Shown here: in pieces, positions 37,690 to 49,181 of the stretch
Layout: the number at the start of each line of letters is the position of its first letter
Numbering within the stretch: position 1 is the first letter of the stretch
Assembly (NCBI GenBank): GCA_963920765.1
Contig: OY987242.1
Span: 1,490,501-1,554,500, forward strand
Reading direction: 5' to 3'
Length of the DNA stretch: 64,000 bases
DNA from: Ulota crispa
Taxonomy: Eukaryota; Streptophyta; Bryopsida; Orthotrichales; Orthotrichaceae
Notes under the pieces: model-generated
What the model saw: only the letters and a program-made list of their open reading frames with translations
Database searches by the model: none
What the model was told of the DNA's origin: nothing
Made by a program: the position numbers and the translations under genes

Positions 37690-38820
37690 TTAACCTCTAA
37701 AGTCTAAATGCTTAAGCCCATTTTTTTTTAAACTCTGAAAAACTTTTATTTTTGGTCATTTGATCCCAAGAACAATATTTCCCGTTTCCTACACACATAA
37801 TCATAAAAACTTGCATTATACTTATGCAAAGAGCCATAGTAAAAGTTTAACCCCTAAATGTCCATAAGGCATAGTATATATGCTGAGTCGTTGACGTATA
37901 ATTGTCATTTGCTACCAATTTTTTTTTAAAATTTGGGATCTCAAGTAGCTCACTAGAACCGCATTGATCTAAAACCGACTTCTTTGTTGGTCTCAAATGT
38001 AGTAAAGGTATGAATCCATTCCAAATACAAGAAAAATACCTTGTATTGTACTGGTCGGAGCGGCACGCTCAAACATTTAGGGGTTAATGAGGTTTGACCA
38101 TTCAGATTGAGAGATATGACCATTCAAAATTTATATAACAAGTTTATTTGGCCTATGCCCAAAATTTTCAAGTCCTTTTGATTGCAAACTATGCACATCT
38201 TTTGCACTGTGGATGCGTAAGAGATTTGTCCAACATGCTCTAAATCATGTTGGGTAAATACCTACAAGTTTTCAAGGTCAACAAAGACTTAGTACATTCC
38301 CTTCATAGGCTTGTATTGCAAACACATGCTTGAAATTTACACTGCACTAAGATTTTTTGCAAACCAATTTTCCAATTGTTGTATTTAAAAAAAAAACCCT
38401 AAATTTTGGATTGGAAGTCCTTCTCTTTATTTAAAATTTCAAATAAAAATTTGAAAAAAAAATAATCTCTAATAGCTATTGCAATTCAAAGGTTAAGTAC
38501 TGATTTAATACAAATAATTTATTTATCTAATACATTATTGCTTTGGATTTACTCTAATGAAGGGTCATGCCTTCATTAGTTGCTATGAAGAGAAGTCACT
38601 GAAAATTGACATGCTTGAACAACCCCTAGTTCAACACATATCCATAAAACACTCATAAATTTTGAATTGTAAATTTGATTCTAATAATAAAAACCCCCCA
38701 CATCACCTTTGCAAATTTGGCTTCAAACAAAATTCACAACAGTCGACCAAAAATCCTAATAAAAAGGATGCCCAAAATCCATTTTGTCCATAGTAGGTAC
38801 AATGGGTTTTTACGGGTTAA
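37690..38820. mobile_element. TTAA element split by a second TTAA MITE
   Basis: Outer TTAA at 37690-37693 and 38817-38820; ends CCTCTAAAG (left) and CCCGTAAAAACC (right, reversed) are worn. The interior aligns in order with 29638-30532. At 37847 the alignment breaks for a 233-bp insert bounded by TTAA, and resumes at 38084 (AGTTTAA / TTAATGAGGTTTGACC against GAAGTTTGAC in the relative). Confidence 0.75.
37847..38087. mobile_element. 233-bp TTAA MITE nested in another TTAA element
   Basis: TTAA at 37847-37850 and 38084-38087; ends CCCCTAAATGTCC (left) and CCCCTAAATGTTT (right, reversed). It is the same family as 39628-39852 in opposite orientation: GGCATAGTATAT, GACGTATAATTGTCATTTGC and CTCAAGTAGCTCACTAGAAC recur in both. 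Confidence 0.9.
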
Positions 38821-39623
38821 GTAGATTCAACACAATTATAATGAAAGAGTGCTTGTATTTTTTACCAAGATTTTGTAGTGTGTATTCTGGGTTGGTACTA
38901 TATATGGAATATATGCAACATTTTGTGACATACTTTGCATAGTTTACAGAAAACTTTGATGCACATTGCGGCAAATGTTCCAAATTTTTAATATGCTTTA
39001 TCTAAAATATGAAGTTTAATACATAAAAAGACGTAAAGTCTAAACTAAAAATCATTGTAGCTGTTACCCATATTACACTTGATAAGATGTGATTTTAACT
39101 AGCAAATTAGAATGGACAAACCAAGTTTATATTGTATTATATTTGAAGGTGTTTAACAAGTCATGAACTGTAAATTAGAACCATATTGCAAGATGTGTAT
39201 AGAAAGTGAATTGGGATCGTTGAGTGTAAGATGCAAATTATGTCCAACTACACAATATTCTTTTGGTGAATGATACTAAAGAAAAGATTTGCTTCATGTA
39301 TATTATTTTATATTTAAGAAACTCCTACATTGTATTCCTCCAAGGTCAAAACCAGTATATCATAAATCACATGCATATACGGCTACTTTTATAGCATATA
39401 CAAATCTATTCAAATCTATCTATTTGGTGAATAAAAAGCATTTGTTTTTTTGGGAATTTGTGATATTATTGTTCTCATTCATGCTCCAAAAGACTGTAAA
39501 CATAACCCTAAACCACAACCTCTACAAATACACAAAGACCTCTCAACATGGATCATGTTACATTATGTGGGGCTACAAAGAAGGAGTTTTGAAATAATTG
39601 AGTTAATAAAAAATATTAATCAT
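38821..39623. other. AT-rich spacer
   Basis: No gene recognised; the plus-strand open frames 39289-39597 and 39450-39800 lack motifs, and the second runs into the adjacent MITE. Confidence 0.35.
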
Positions 39624-39856
39624 TTAACCCTTGAACAGCGGGAAGGCCCTTTGCAGCCAATACAATACGGCGTATTTTTCTTGTTTTTGGAATGGATCCA
39701 CACTTCTAATACATTTGAGACCAACAAAGAAGTTGGAAAATATATCAATACGGTTCTAGTGAGCTACTTGAGATCCCAAATTAAAATTTCTTATTGGTAG
39801 CAAATGACAATTATACGTCAGCGTATATACTATGCCTAAAAGTGTTTAAGGGTTAA
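39624..39856. mobile_element. 225-bp TTAA MITE sharing ends with the piggyBac relic
   Basis: TTAA at 39624-39627 and 39853-39856; ends CCCTTGAACAGC (left) and CCCTTAAACAC (right, reversed). Exactly 16 bases inside the left end it has AGGCCCTTT, as does the 6.6-kb piggyBac element at the same offset (40213). The core is a reverse relative of 37851-38083. Best candidate here for an internally deleted or captured-end passenger of the piggyBac-like transposase. Confidence 0.85.
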
Positions 39857-40781
39857 AATAGGAAATATAACAAGTAAAATACACCTTGAATGTACTAGAC
39901 AATGTTCTCACAAATGAACTACAAATACGCAACAAATTTTTGTTTTCAAAAAAGGAAAAAAAAAAGAAACAAGCTCAATAGTGAACATTTTTTTGCTTAG
40001 TTTCCTATTCTTGGTTTGCAATAAATCTAAAATCTTAATTTCACCTTAATATTTCTAATGGAACAAGAAAAACATCCAATTTGTATCAACCCAACCAAAC
40101 CTAGTAGAAAAATCATCCACCATTTGATTTTTCCACTTTTAGTATGAAACTTTCAAACTCCGGTTTTTATTAGGATACCACAAAAACCTTGCTTAACCCT
40201 ACAACAACGACGAGGCCCTTTCCGGCCGTATGTTTTGTTCTTAATGGTATTTGAGGGGGGTTAGCCTGTTTCTGGGGTAGGGATACAAATGAAACTTTTT
40301 TGGGGTGCAAAGGCGCCTTCAACAATGCCATGCGCAGGCCAAAATACATGGTTTGGGGGGGAGGAAAGGGCAAGAATATGAAATTCATATATGGTTTCTA
40401 TACTTGTACGTATGTTTGTGCACCCTTCCCTTCTTTGGGTGCAGGGTTGCTTACGTGTTTGCATCCGTTGGCAGCAGCGGGCGGGACAACTGAGTTCACG
40501 GCGGGAGACGACGCTTTGGATTCTTTGGCGGAGGAGGCGGGCGGTTGAGGCGCAAAATTGGGAATGCAATCCGAGGGCAATTTTGGAGTGAATGCATGGT
40601 GATGTTCTCATCAATGGCGCGGTTGGGTTTTTTAAAATCGGAGTGGTAATCTGCTTGTTGGGATTTTTGAAGGCTTCCTGCTTCCGCCACAACGCGGGGT
40701 TTGGACAACAACGGCGGTTTCAAGCAGTTCCAATTACAGATTCTAGGTGGCGTGGTTGAGGTTGATTGACAATGCTATGTT

Positions 40782-41528
40782 ATGGGGGTCGATTTTGGTG
40801 GCGCACACGCTGGCTTCTTTGATTACAACGTACCTACAACGCCGTCAAAATGCCGCTACCCCCGGCGCCTCCGCACTTACAAGACGAGGCAAAGGCCTTG
40901 CAAAGATGGGCGAATTTGCGAGGTGCAACTTCTACGCAGCAGGCTCAAATTCTTGCGCTCTTGGACGTGGAGTGGTTGTGCAGCATCCCCCCGTGCACTC
41001 AAAGGAAGCTGGATACTCCGCAACATTTGTGGCTGCTTTTCCTTTTCCAATGACACGTACAACTTGCTTTGGAGTGGACAAGAAGGCAAGAAAAAGATGA
41101 CCCCAAGGGTTTCGGCAGCGACGTCAATCGGATCATTTGAGAGAAACTTTTTCCAGCCTCCCAGACTCAGTGTCATGGTGCGCCTCAGATCCGAGGCAAG
41201 GAAGCATGCAGCAAAGCGGCAGGGGCGCAAGGAGGAGAGTCCAACGATGGAGGACTCAACGGTGCAAGAGAACATCGACTTGAGCGAACTTGCTGCAAAC
41301 CACCTGCACACTCTAGCAATGCCAATTCTTCCGGATTCAGAGCAGATAAGAGCGCATTTGGTGGCGGCCATGGGCAAAGACCCACCATTTGACAGCCAGG
41401 AGTTCCCATTCACTCCTTCTCAAAGTCCACGTATCGAAGCACACACTTGGGAAGAGACAAGCCCGGTGAATGGGAAACCATTGGGTTTTTTGTCCTCCAT
41501 AGGGGATCGACTCCACAACCGGTTTTGA
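40782..41528 (+). CDS. uncharacterised 248-codon open frame inside the piggyBac relic
   Basis: The longest uninterrupted frame in the element, upstream of the transposase and in the same direction. The N-terminal half is Arg/Lys- and Trp-rich; the C-terminal third is acidic with a DLSELAANHLHTL stretch. I recognise no domain. It may be a second gene of the transposon, an unspliced 5' exon of the transposase, or a chance survivor in GC-richer DNA. No homologue is visible elsewhere in the window and the start codon is arbitrary. Confidence 0.3.
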   Translation: MGVDFGGAHAGFFDYNVPTTPSKCRYPRRLRTYKTRQRPCKDGRICEVQLLRSRLKFLRSWTWSGCAASPRALKGSWILRNICGCFSFSNDTYNLLWSGQEGKKKMTPRVSAATSIGSFERNFFQPPRLSVMVRLRSEARKHAAKRQGRKEESPTMEDSTVQENIDLSELAANHLHTLAMPILPDSEQIRAHLVAAMGKDPPFDSQEFPFTPSQSPRIEAHTWEETSPVNGKPLGFLSSIGDRLHNRF

Positions 41529-42096
41529 TGTCCCATGTTCCGCCCAACGTCATCCTCAATTGAAAACAGTTGCAGGAGGCAATTCGGATGAAGATTGGTT
41601 GTAGACAAAGAGGAGAAGGCTCAACAAAGAGGCGGTCTAATGATTGTAGATTAGAGTCCATAGCCATAACGGCGTCTCGCAGAGAAGGGGTTGCGGCAGG
41701 GCACTTGCGCACTTGCGGCAATCGTGGGAACACAAGGGCGGCACGTCGTGGACAAGGGCATCAGCACCTCCAAGGTGGGTGCCCCCGGAGATTGAAGTCA
41801 ACGAGAGAAGCCCCATTGTTACAAGTACGCTTAATAGCAATGTCGCAAGATCTTCCAGCTCTACAGTGGTTGCAAGACACACACCCGCTCACGTTGTTGT
41901 TTCACGATTAGAGGTTGCCACAACAACAAAGATGCTTTGGGCAAGAGAGGGCACCCACTTGCTTGATACTTTCATGAACGACACACGCTACTTCAACCCA
42001 TGTTGTTCTCCCCCACAATCCCTCATACTAGATCGTGTGAATTTGCCTAGTGAGCTTGCAGTTTTGCGTACAACTGGTTTCAAGAAATCATAGCTT

Positions 42097-44519
42097 GTGA
42101 GGGTGCAGTTGGACACTTTGGGCTTTGATCCAGGCTTTGTAGGCAATGAGCACAACATACGTGGCGTCGTAGTGTCTTGTTTTTTCCATCACATCACTGG
42201 GACGTCGATGTTTAAAGTCAATTTCGATGGGGCCATCGGGACCAGGTCTGTTAGAGTATCTGATAGCGCCCCATGGCTTGCAGGGATTTTTTGAAGTACG
42301 CAACGCACCCTGTTTCCTGACAATGACAACCATGCAGCGGATCCTGCTTGTGTTGGTGTTTAAGCAGCACCGGAGGAGGTGTCCGACGAGGACTCGAACT
42401 GGAGTGCAGACTTTGAGGACTTTCACATGGACAATGCGGATGTTGAAAGTGGATCCAATGCTGAGGCAAATGTTTACCAAGAAGATCCAATGCTTGAGCT
42501 GGGGCTGTACAATCCAACGGAGGATATGAGCGAATGGCCGTTCAACCGGGTTTTTGCTGATGGTCAGTGGCAACATCTGGCGATTGCATTATCCCAAGAC
42601 ACACAAAACTTCTCAGGACCAGTCTTGGGACCAACAACTACCATCGCTATGCGCCCCGTTGATTATTTCATGCGGATTTGGCCTCTAGAGATTCTAGAGC
42701 GCATTGTACAAGAAACTAACAGGTGTATTCCTAATCTTATCTTGTGATCTCTGGTATGTTGTATGAGAGATTTTGTTTGAGGGTGTCATTGGAGATGGAG
42801 CTCCATCTGTACAGGCAAACAACAGAGAGTCCTCCCCCTTGCTTTTCCATTTTCTTGTATTTCCAGTGGTCGGTGAATTCTCTTGTCATTGCAATGGAGG
42901 GGGGGTTCCCAATCCTTGCTTCTGTATTCTATCGCGTGCTTAGTGATCTGAAAATTCTCTCTTCTTGTTGCTTGTTGGGTTGCAGTTATGCAGATCAGCC
43001 CTTGGAGGAGAACCCTATAGTCACTAACGGCCATCCCGATTGGCAGCCGCTTGATGCAGAGGAGCTCCTTGCCTAGTTTGGCATCCTCATACTCTTGGAG
43101 TTGAAGGAGTTTCCTTAAATTCAATGCTATTGGGATCGGTGGGCATTCTACAATTATCCCCTCATCTTAGATGCCATGACGCAAGACCAATTTGAGGCCA
43201 TTATCAGGTGTGTTCACTTGGTGAGTAATGATTCGGTTGTGAATGACCGCATTGACCCAGCGTACGATAAAATCGGAAAGGTTTGATGGCTTTGTGAGTC
43301 ATTTTTGCTTCAATCTCTCAAGGCCTATACAACAATGAACGAGCTCTTACAGACAAGGGCCGTTTTTGCAACATAAGACAATACATGAAGTCCAAACCAA
43401 TGAAGTTTGGCGTGAAGGTGTGGGCTTTGGCAAACTCAATGAGCAAGTACCAAAACTCTTCTTTTGTTTGTTATCTTTGTAATTCAAACCATGTTTACTC
43501 TGTTGATATAGAGTCTTTGCCATTGTTTGGAGCGCCTCTTGCATTGCACGTGTATCAAAGTATTTGTTAGGGCCATTTCTTTTGTATGATTGTGTTATGG
43601 GTGAAATAGAAGAACTAAGATTGTATGGAACCCTAATTGTGTTGTGGAATAGCAGGTATGTATCAAACATTATTGTCTATTTAAGAGCTGATGGTGCAAG
43701 AACGGAGGGTGATTCTATTGGAGAGGACGCGGTTCTGACAGCTATGGCGGGCCTAGAGGGACGTGGATACATTATAGTAATTGAAAACTTCTTCACATCT
43801 CCTCGCCTATTCATGGAGCTCATGCGGCGTGGCTTCTGGGCAATAGGGACTTGTCATAAAACTAGAAAGGGATTCCCTACTAGCCTTACCGGGTTTTCAA
43901 ATGCAGATTTGCCAAAGAGAGGGCATTTGGTGGTGAAGATGCATTGAAGTTGCAACATCACCGCCATTTGCTGGATCGATGCAAAGCCGATTTTCTTGTT
44001 GTCCACAGCCTGTGATTTGATCGGCCCGGACTCTTTTGCTGGACGTTGGATCGGGAGGGAACGAGTTCAGTTTCCAACATCCTCCATTTTTTTGTAGTAT
44101 CAAGCAAGGATGCGCGGCGTGGATTTAGTGGATCAGCAGCGCCAAGAGTATACAACTCAGCTACAGTCCCAGAAAAGGTGACATCGCGTGTTCTTGTTTA
44201 TTTTGGATTTTGGGTTGCTAAATTCCTACATCTTGTATGCCTCTGACTGTGAGGCGTTGGGTCTTCCTATGAGCTCACGCTTGAACTAGCACTACAGCGT
44301 AGCGGAGGAACTCATTCATCCAAGGACTGACGCTGGTTGAATTTGTGACCCACTCCAAAATGTGGCTGCAGGCGGGCTCCATTTCATTATAGTCACCTCC
44401 ATCTTTGTCAACGTTGTGTGGTGTGTGATAGCAGGACTCAGCGGATGTGCACTGGTTGTGGTGAAAAATTTGTATGTGAGGGAGCTTGTTTTTACACACT
44501 CCACACGCAGAGTGGGTAA
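42097..44519 (+). pseudogene. piggyBac transposase (DDE_Tnp_1_7), inactivated
   Basis: Cut-and-paste transposase of the piggyBac/PGBD family. In order: a GVVVS-FKVNFDGAIG segment (~42150-42240) resembling the Tudor/chromo-like part of some PGBD proteins; acidic region; VDYFMRIWPLEILERIVQETN at 42658-42722; intron 42723-42985; SYADQP to YWDRW and MTQDQFEAIIRCVHL; TMNELL (43335 on) where TIDE is usual; GRFCNIRQYMKSKPMKFGVK; intron 43447-43655; YVSNIIVYLRADG; IENFFTSPRLFMELMRRGFW; GTCHKTRKGFP; WIDAKPIFLLSTA; MRGVDLVDQQRQEY (44110 on); CTGCGEKFVCEGACFY Cys-rich tail; stop 44517-44519. Damage: stops at 43074, 43116, 43945 and 44179 (the last probably an old Trp), and frameshifts near 43345 and 44060. 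First catalytic Asp is Asn (43338-43340), second is Glu (43783-43785), third (44122-44124) is intact. Confidence 0.9.
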
Positions 44520-46039
44520 TGGACTTTGAAGTGGGGCTTTTGCCGACTAGGGTATGGGGTGATGGAAAGCGGTTCTTCACAACCTCGTCATTATTGGCCG
44601 TCCCCTCCTCTGCAAATCTTTCCCGACGCAGTTGTTGTACTTGCCATTCTACTATTTTGCAAGATCGTGTCTTGAGCTCTTTTGTTGTGTTAGTAGCTCA
44701 TGGCTCCCATTTTCAATAGTATTGTTTTGTTCTAGTATTATGGAAGGACAATGTGGGATTGGACGTAGCAATTGTAGGAAGTATTTCTAGGTGACTGAGT
44801 GAGGTTGCAACTCAAGAGTAGTGCTGCTAGACTCGCAGACTTTTGAAATACAAGGTCACTAGGGTCAGGTTGGTACTAGAGCCTGCAGATTCTGCACTAG
44901 GTAGGCCGAGCATTGTCTACTCGCTTGATGTTATGAATACAAGAAACCATATCAATTTGTCACTACTGTTTTCCACTTCATTCTCAGTGGTATTTTAGTC
45001 TCGTCCTTTCAGATTTCAGTTTTTGGTGAACTCTCTGTTGAAGCAATTGGAAGTGAGTGGTAGAAGCCGTTACCAAAGCCATCCCGTCCAGAACCCCTGC
45101 TAGCAGGTTTTCCCGCACAAAGCAATTACCTTCCTGCGTTTGTTCATGTCTTCTTGTCGCCAGCTAGGTTGCAGGTGATCACGCATCAACCATTGCAAGT
45201 GCGGCAGCAACGATTGTTGTCCTGATGGAAAGTATTCCATCATGTAGATTTTCATAGCTTTATTAAATATGTTTGATTTTCAATAGGTGATACGTTTTTG
45301 AATTAAATAAAACTGCTAAAAGAAATGGATTTGATTTGAAAAGCGGGAGAGGATACGAGGATAAGAATCTTGAGTGGAGGTTAAACATGAGTTAGAGGAT
45401 GAGCTAACATACACCTTACTTTAGAAATGGTGGAAAAGTAAAGGAAAGTTTCCCTTTAGCAAGTGAGAGTTAAGTGTGAGTGGCAATTAACTGATAGTAA
45501 AGAAAGCCAAACCTTAAAAGGAGGGTAGTTCTTGAGTTAGAGGGAATTGGTTGTTGTCTGTTTTATCTTTTCTTTATGAAATTTTAAGAATTTATTTTTG
45601 GTGAGAAGACATTTTCAAATTGTATTTGCAAGTTTTATTTGGAGCTATGATGCAAAAGTTATGATTGCTTGAATTTGAGGATTGCCAAGCCATATGAGGT
45701 AGAAAGGCTGAGACTTTGACAAGCCATAGTTAATGTTAAGTCCATTATTTTGCAACAAGATTTAGAGGGTGTGTTTTTCTTTGTCTTAGCTTTCTAAGAA
45801 GCTATTGGAGCTGAGATTTGAAGTTTTGAAGAGAAAGTTATGAAGGAGTAAAGGTGTGGAGGTTGGCTATTTTTTGTGAGAGGGAGGCTGCAACTTTGGA
45901 GAGCCATAACTTCTGATGAAGTTGATATTTTCTTTTGAAAAATTTATAGGTAATAACTTGTTGGGTTAGTTTTTTAGATTGTTATTACTCATTGTATTTG
46001 GAAGATTTTTGAGAGAGTTGTGTTGTTTGAAAGTTTGAG

Positions 46040-46310
46040 AGATTTTGAAGTTTTCATAGATTTTGGGAGTTTCATAGATTTTGGGAGTTTCATAGATTTG
46101 GAAATTTGATATATTATAGGTCTTGAGACTTTTGGAGGGATTTAGGAGAATTGAAAAGGATCTCATTTTGCAGAGCAGCTGCTCTATAGAATTCCCCTTT
46201 TTGAGTCTATAGAAGAAGAAGCTCATTTTGGAGAGCAACTACTCTCCAAAATTTTACCTTTGAGTTGGTAGTAGGAGAGGCTCATTTTGCAAAGCAGGTG
46301 ATCTGTAGAA
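46040..46310. repeat. short direct repeats within the relic's right part
   Basis: Three near-copies of TTTTGGGAGTTTCATAGA (46072-46115) are followed by three spaced copies, ~65-75 bp apart, of a CTCATTTTG-AGAGCA block (from ~46161, 46220 and 46280). Subterminal direct repeats can bind transposase, but the role here is unknown. Confidence 0.6.
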
Positions 46311-46832
46311 TTTTGTTAGAGTTTGCGTGAAGATTCACCAACCACACACACAGTCGCACCCAAAACCCCAAGTGTTCCCAATGCGCGCTCCTCTCAATCC
46401 AACACCGTATGCGATATACACCCCTTGCAACTCCGGGCCACCAATCGCTGCCGTATATAAAGCTAAGAAATACTGCAGCAGCTAGAGGACTCTACAATTT
46501 CAATGGAAATTTTTTATGAGCATTCCTGTTGTCCCTGAACCTCTCTTCACTGGAGCAATTCCCCAATGATCAACACCTCAATTTACATGAAAATAATAAC
46601 TCGGCAACCACAACTAGATAGTAGCAAAATGCTCATGTTTTGCAAAATTTTGGAGCAATGTGGGTTCCATGCAAACCGCAAAAATTCCAGCATGAACTCC
46701 CCCCTTCAAGAAGTAAATCAAATCGGCTAAAATTGAAAAAAAACCAAAACTACACTAGTCAAGATCGTTCACTCAAAACTGTATTCATGCCATACGGTGC
46801 CGTATGAGCAAAGCTCGCTTGTTGTTGAAGGG

Positions 46833-47753
46833 TTAGTCCCTAAAATTCTTTTGTGTTTAGAGGCCCAAAACTGCTTCAAAATACTAGTTTCCAAACTAGG
46901 GTCAAAAGCTTCATTGAAACTTACTTTTTCACAAATCCAACCATAGAATCCTTTAGTTGAATTGCACAAGTACATTGTCTCAAATTTTCAAAATGAACAT
47001 CCCCACCAATTGCAAGATCAATGTGACTAAATTTCAAAAGGTAGGCTTTTCTAGTCCTTCTAGAAGGTGAAGTTTTTTTTTTCAAAATTTTTAGAGAAAA
47101 ACACGAATGTTTTATTTCTTGTGCAATTTTTGCAATATGTTGGAAAATGGATTGAAAGCATATATAAAAAAATTAACCAAAAAAAACTTTTGATTCATTT
47201 TTACAAAAATTGTAAAGTGAAAAGTAGTGATGAATGAAAGATATAACTAATATGCTACTAAGTTTTAGAAGAATTTGAAAATTCATAATCCCAATGGTGA
47301 AAATGCTCTAATAGACAATAAGTAACTTTATTTTTCATTTTCATTTGAAAATTTTCAAAATTGAGAGTAAAAGATAACTTTATATGTTTTTTCTACCCTC
47401 TTCCTACCTTCATTGCTTGCAAAAATAAAACTCCTTTTAACTCTTACCTCATTGTTTGGAATTGAGTGATTCAATTTTTTTGAATAGGTATCAATCTATA
47501 CAATTATATAAAAATAAAAATAAAAAATTTAGAATATATTTTTTGCTGCGTGGTTTGATATTGAAATCAAAAAAACCTTATAACTTTTGCATTACTTGTT
47601 GGAATGACATGAAATAAAACTTCACTTGTAGATTATGATGAGTAGCATCTATCTTAAAAATTTCATGAAAAATTTCCAAATTATGAAGTCAATAAAGCCT
47701 GCCCAAGTTCTCATAAAGGCCCAAAGTGGGCTCCTTGGGTCTTTAGGGGTTAA
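46833..47753. mobile_element. 913-bp TTAA element abutting the piggyBac relic
   Basis: Right end CTTTAGGGG-TTAA (47750-47753). Left end TCCCTAAAA starts at 46837, straight after the TTAG that closes the piggyBac relic, so the two seem to share one target site. The right terminal region, read inward, is CCCCTAAAGACCCAAGGAGC then CCACTTTGGGC, matching the lone left end at 55209. Non-coding. Confidence 0.62.
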
Positions 47754-48404
47754 CATGTGGAATCCAAAGTATAGAAGCGATTTTTAAGATTATACAAAAA
47801 AACCCCAAAGTATTTTGATCTTGCCCAAAAGTAATTGTGATTCTCCTTTAATCTTTAGTTATTTTAGAAATTCACATGACAGAGTTTGGAGATCCTGGTT
47901 ATTTGATTGATTCTCATGATTGTTTAGTTGATTCTCAACCATAACTTTTTGGTTACAAATGGGATAAACAAAGAATCAAAGAACTAATTGGACTATAGAT
48001 AGTTTAACATTCATGAGATTTACATCCATGACTCCCTAAAATTATGTTATATGTATTTGAACGTATATAAAACCTTGAACTTGAAATAAGATTCTTCTCA
48101 AATTCCAACATTTTTACTAGAGTTTAAAATGTTTCTTGAGTACTAAACATTAACCTTGGTTTCTTAATATTTTGTCAATTTCTCTTTTATGAACATAAGT
48201 TTTCATTTAAGATACAAATTAGTGGGCTACGGTTTTTTTTTCATTTTACTTATATAAAGATTGTCAAACTTTTTGAAAACATATATGAGAATAAAACAAA
48301 TTTGTGCTCTAGTCTCTCAAATAATTCAAAAGCATTTATTGATTTTCAACTATAATCAACTTAAAAATTTATGTTCAAGGCATGTGGTTTCAGTGCATGT
48401 ATAT
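47754..48404. other. AT-rich spacer
   Basis: No gene or terminal repeat recognised. Confidence 0.35.
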
Positions 48405-48772
48405 TACTCCCTCTGTCCCAAAATGATCTTCTTGTTGCCTTTATTTAGTGTTCCAAAATGATCTTCTTGTTGCAGGAGGAAGGGAGCTAGCAACACATGC
48501 ACATACTAGTCCAAAAGCATGAACATGCTAACCAATCCGATGCCATCAAATGAGTGGCCACCGGTGCTCTTCAAAAATGCCTCAAAAATTCAATTTTCAA
48601 GCATTTTGAAACCACACTTTGAAAACTAATTTGGAACTCAAAATTTCAGAACAATAGGAGAACTTACATCAAACTCTGTTTATAGGTCAAAAAAATTTGA
48701 AAAATGGTTCTTTTCAAGCTTAATTTATAACATTTTGTGTAATAGGAAGATCATTTTGGGACGGAGGGAATA
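48405..48772. mobile_element. 364-bp Stowaway-like MITE (Tc1/mariner)
   Basis: Left end CTCCCTCTGTCCCAAAATGA and reversed right end TTCCCTCCGTCCCAAAATGA, continuing TCTTC on both sides, with TA flanks (48405-48406 and 48771-48772). CTCCCTCCGTCC with a TA target is the classic Stowaway terminus. Just inside the left end, TTCCAAAATGATCTTCTTGT is duplicated (48453 on). Non-coding. Confidence 0.9.
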
Positions 48773-49181
48773 TGAGACACGAAGTTGCCATAAAACCTGA
48801 TTTGAAATGTAGTTTCAATATTACTCTAGTCAATATCTGAGACTTTCTTATTAGCAAATTGAAGAGGATTTCAACGCACATCTTGCGTTACTTGAATCTT
48901 ATTCGCAACAGCAATTTCTATATCAGGATTTTATGGATGAATGTCCTAAAAATGGGATATCGTTATTAATTACAACATCTTTAAGTGTGTTAGCTATAAA
49001 CTTGATTAAGAAATACTTTTAAGCTCCACTGAATGTCCAATAATTCTACAAGTAGTACAAATTAAAGATATTGAAGGTGAAATAAACTCGTAAAGGTCAT
49101 GGCAATGTATGCTACAACATGAATGTTATCGTGTTTTATAACTTTGCATATGAACATCCATCGAAGTATATTAACCCTATA
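48773..49181. other. AT-rich spacer
   Basis: Nothing recognised. Confidence 0.3.

Larger units (their letters stand above)
40193..46836 (+). mobile_element. 6.6-kb piggyBac-superfamily transposon relic
   Basis: Element 40197-46832. Left flank TTAA (40193-40196), right flank TTAG (46833-46836, one base off). Terminal repeats: CCCTACAACAACGACGAG on the left and CCCTTCAACAACAAGCGAG reversed on the right, each followed within ~25 bases by a CGTATG motif. It encodes a decayed piggyBac transposase (42097-44519, plus strand) preceded by GC-richer DNA with a long unexplained open frame (40782-41528). From ~45.2 kb to the right end it is AT-rich, non-coding and internally repetitive. TTAA target, CCCT ends and transposase together make the assignment firm. 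Confidence 0.9.

Noticed and set aside
44862..44885. Primer-binding-site-like GGTTGGTACTAGAGCC, hinting at an LTR retrotransposon
   Set aside because: Two or more mismatches to the initiator-tRNA site, and no paired LTRs or gag/pol motifs nearby.
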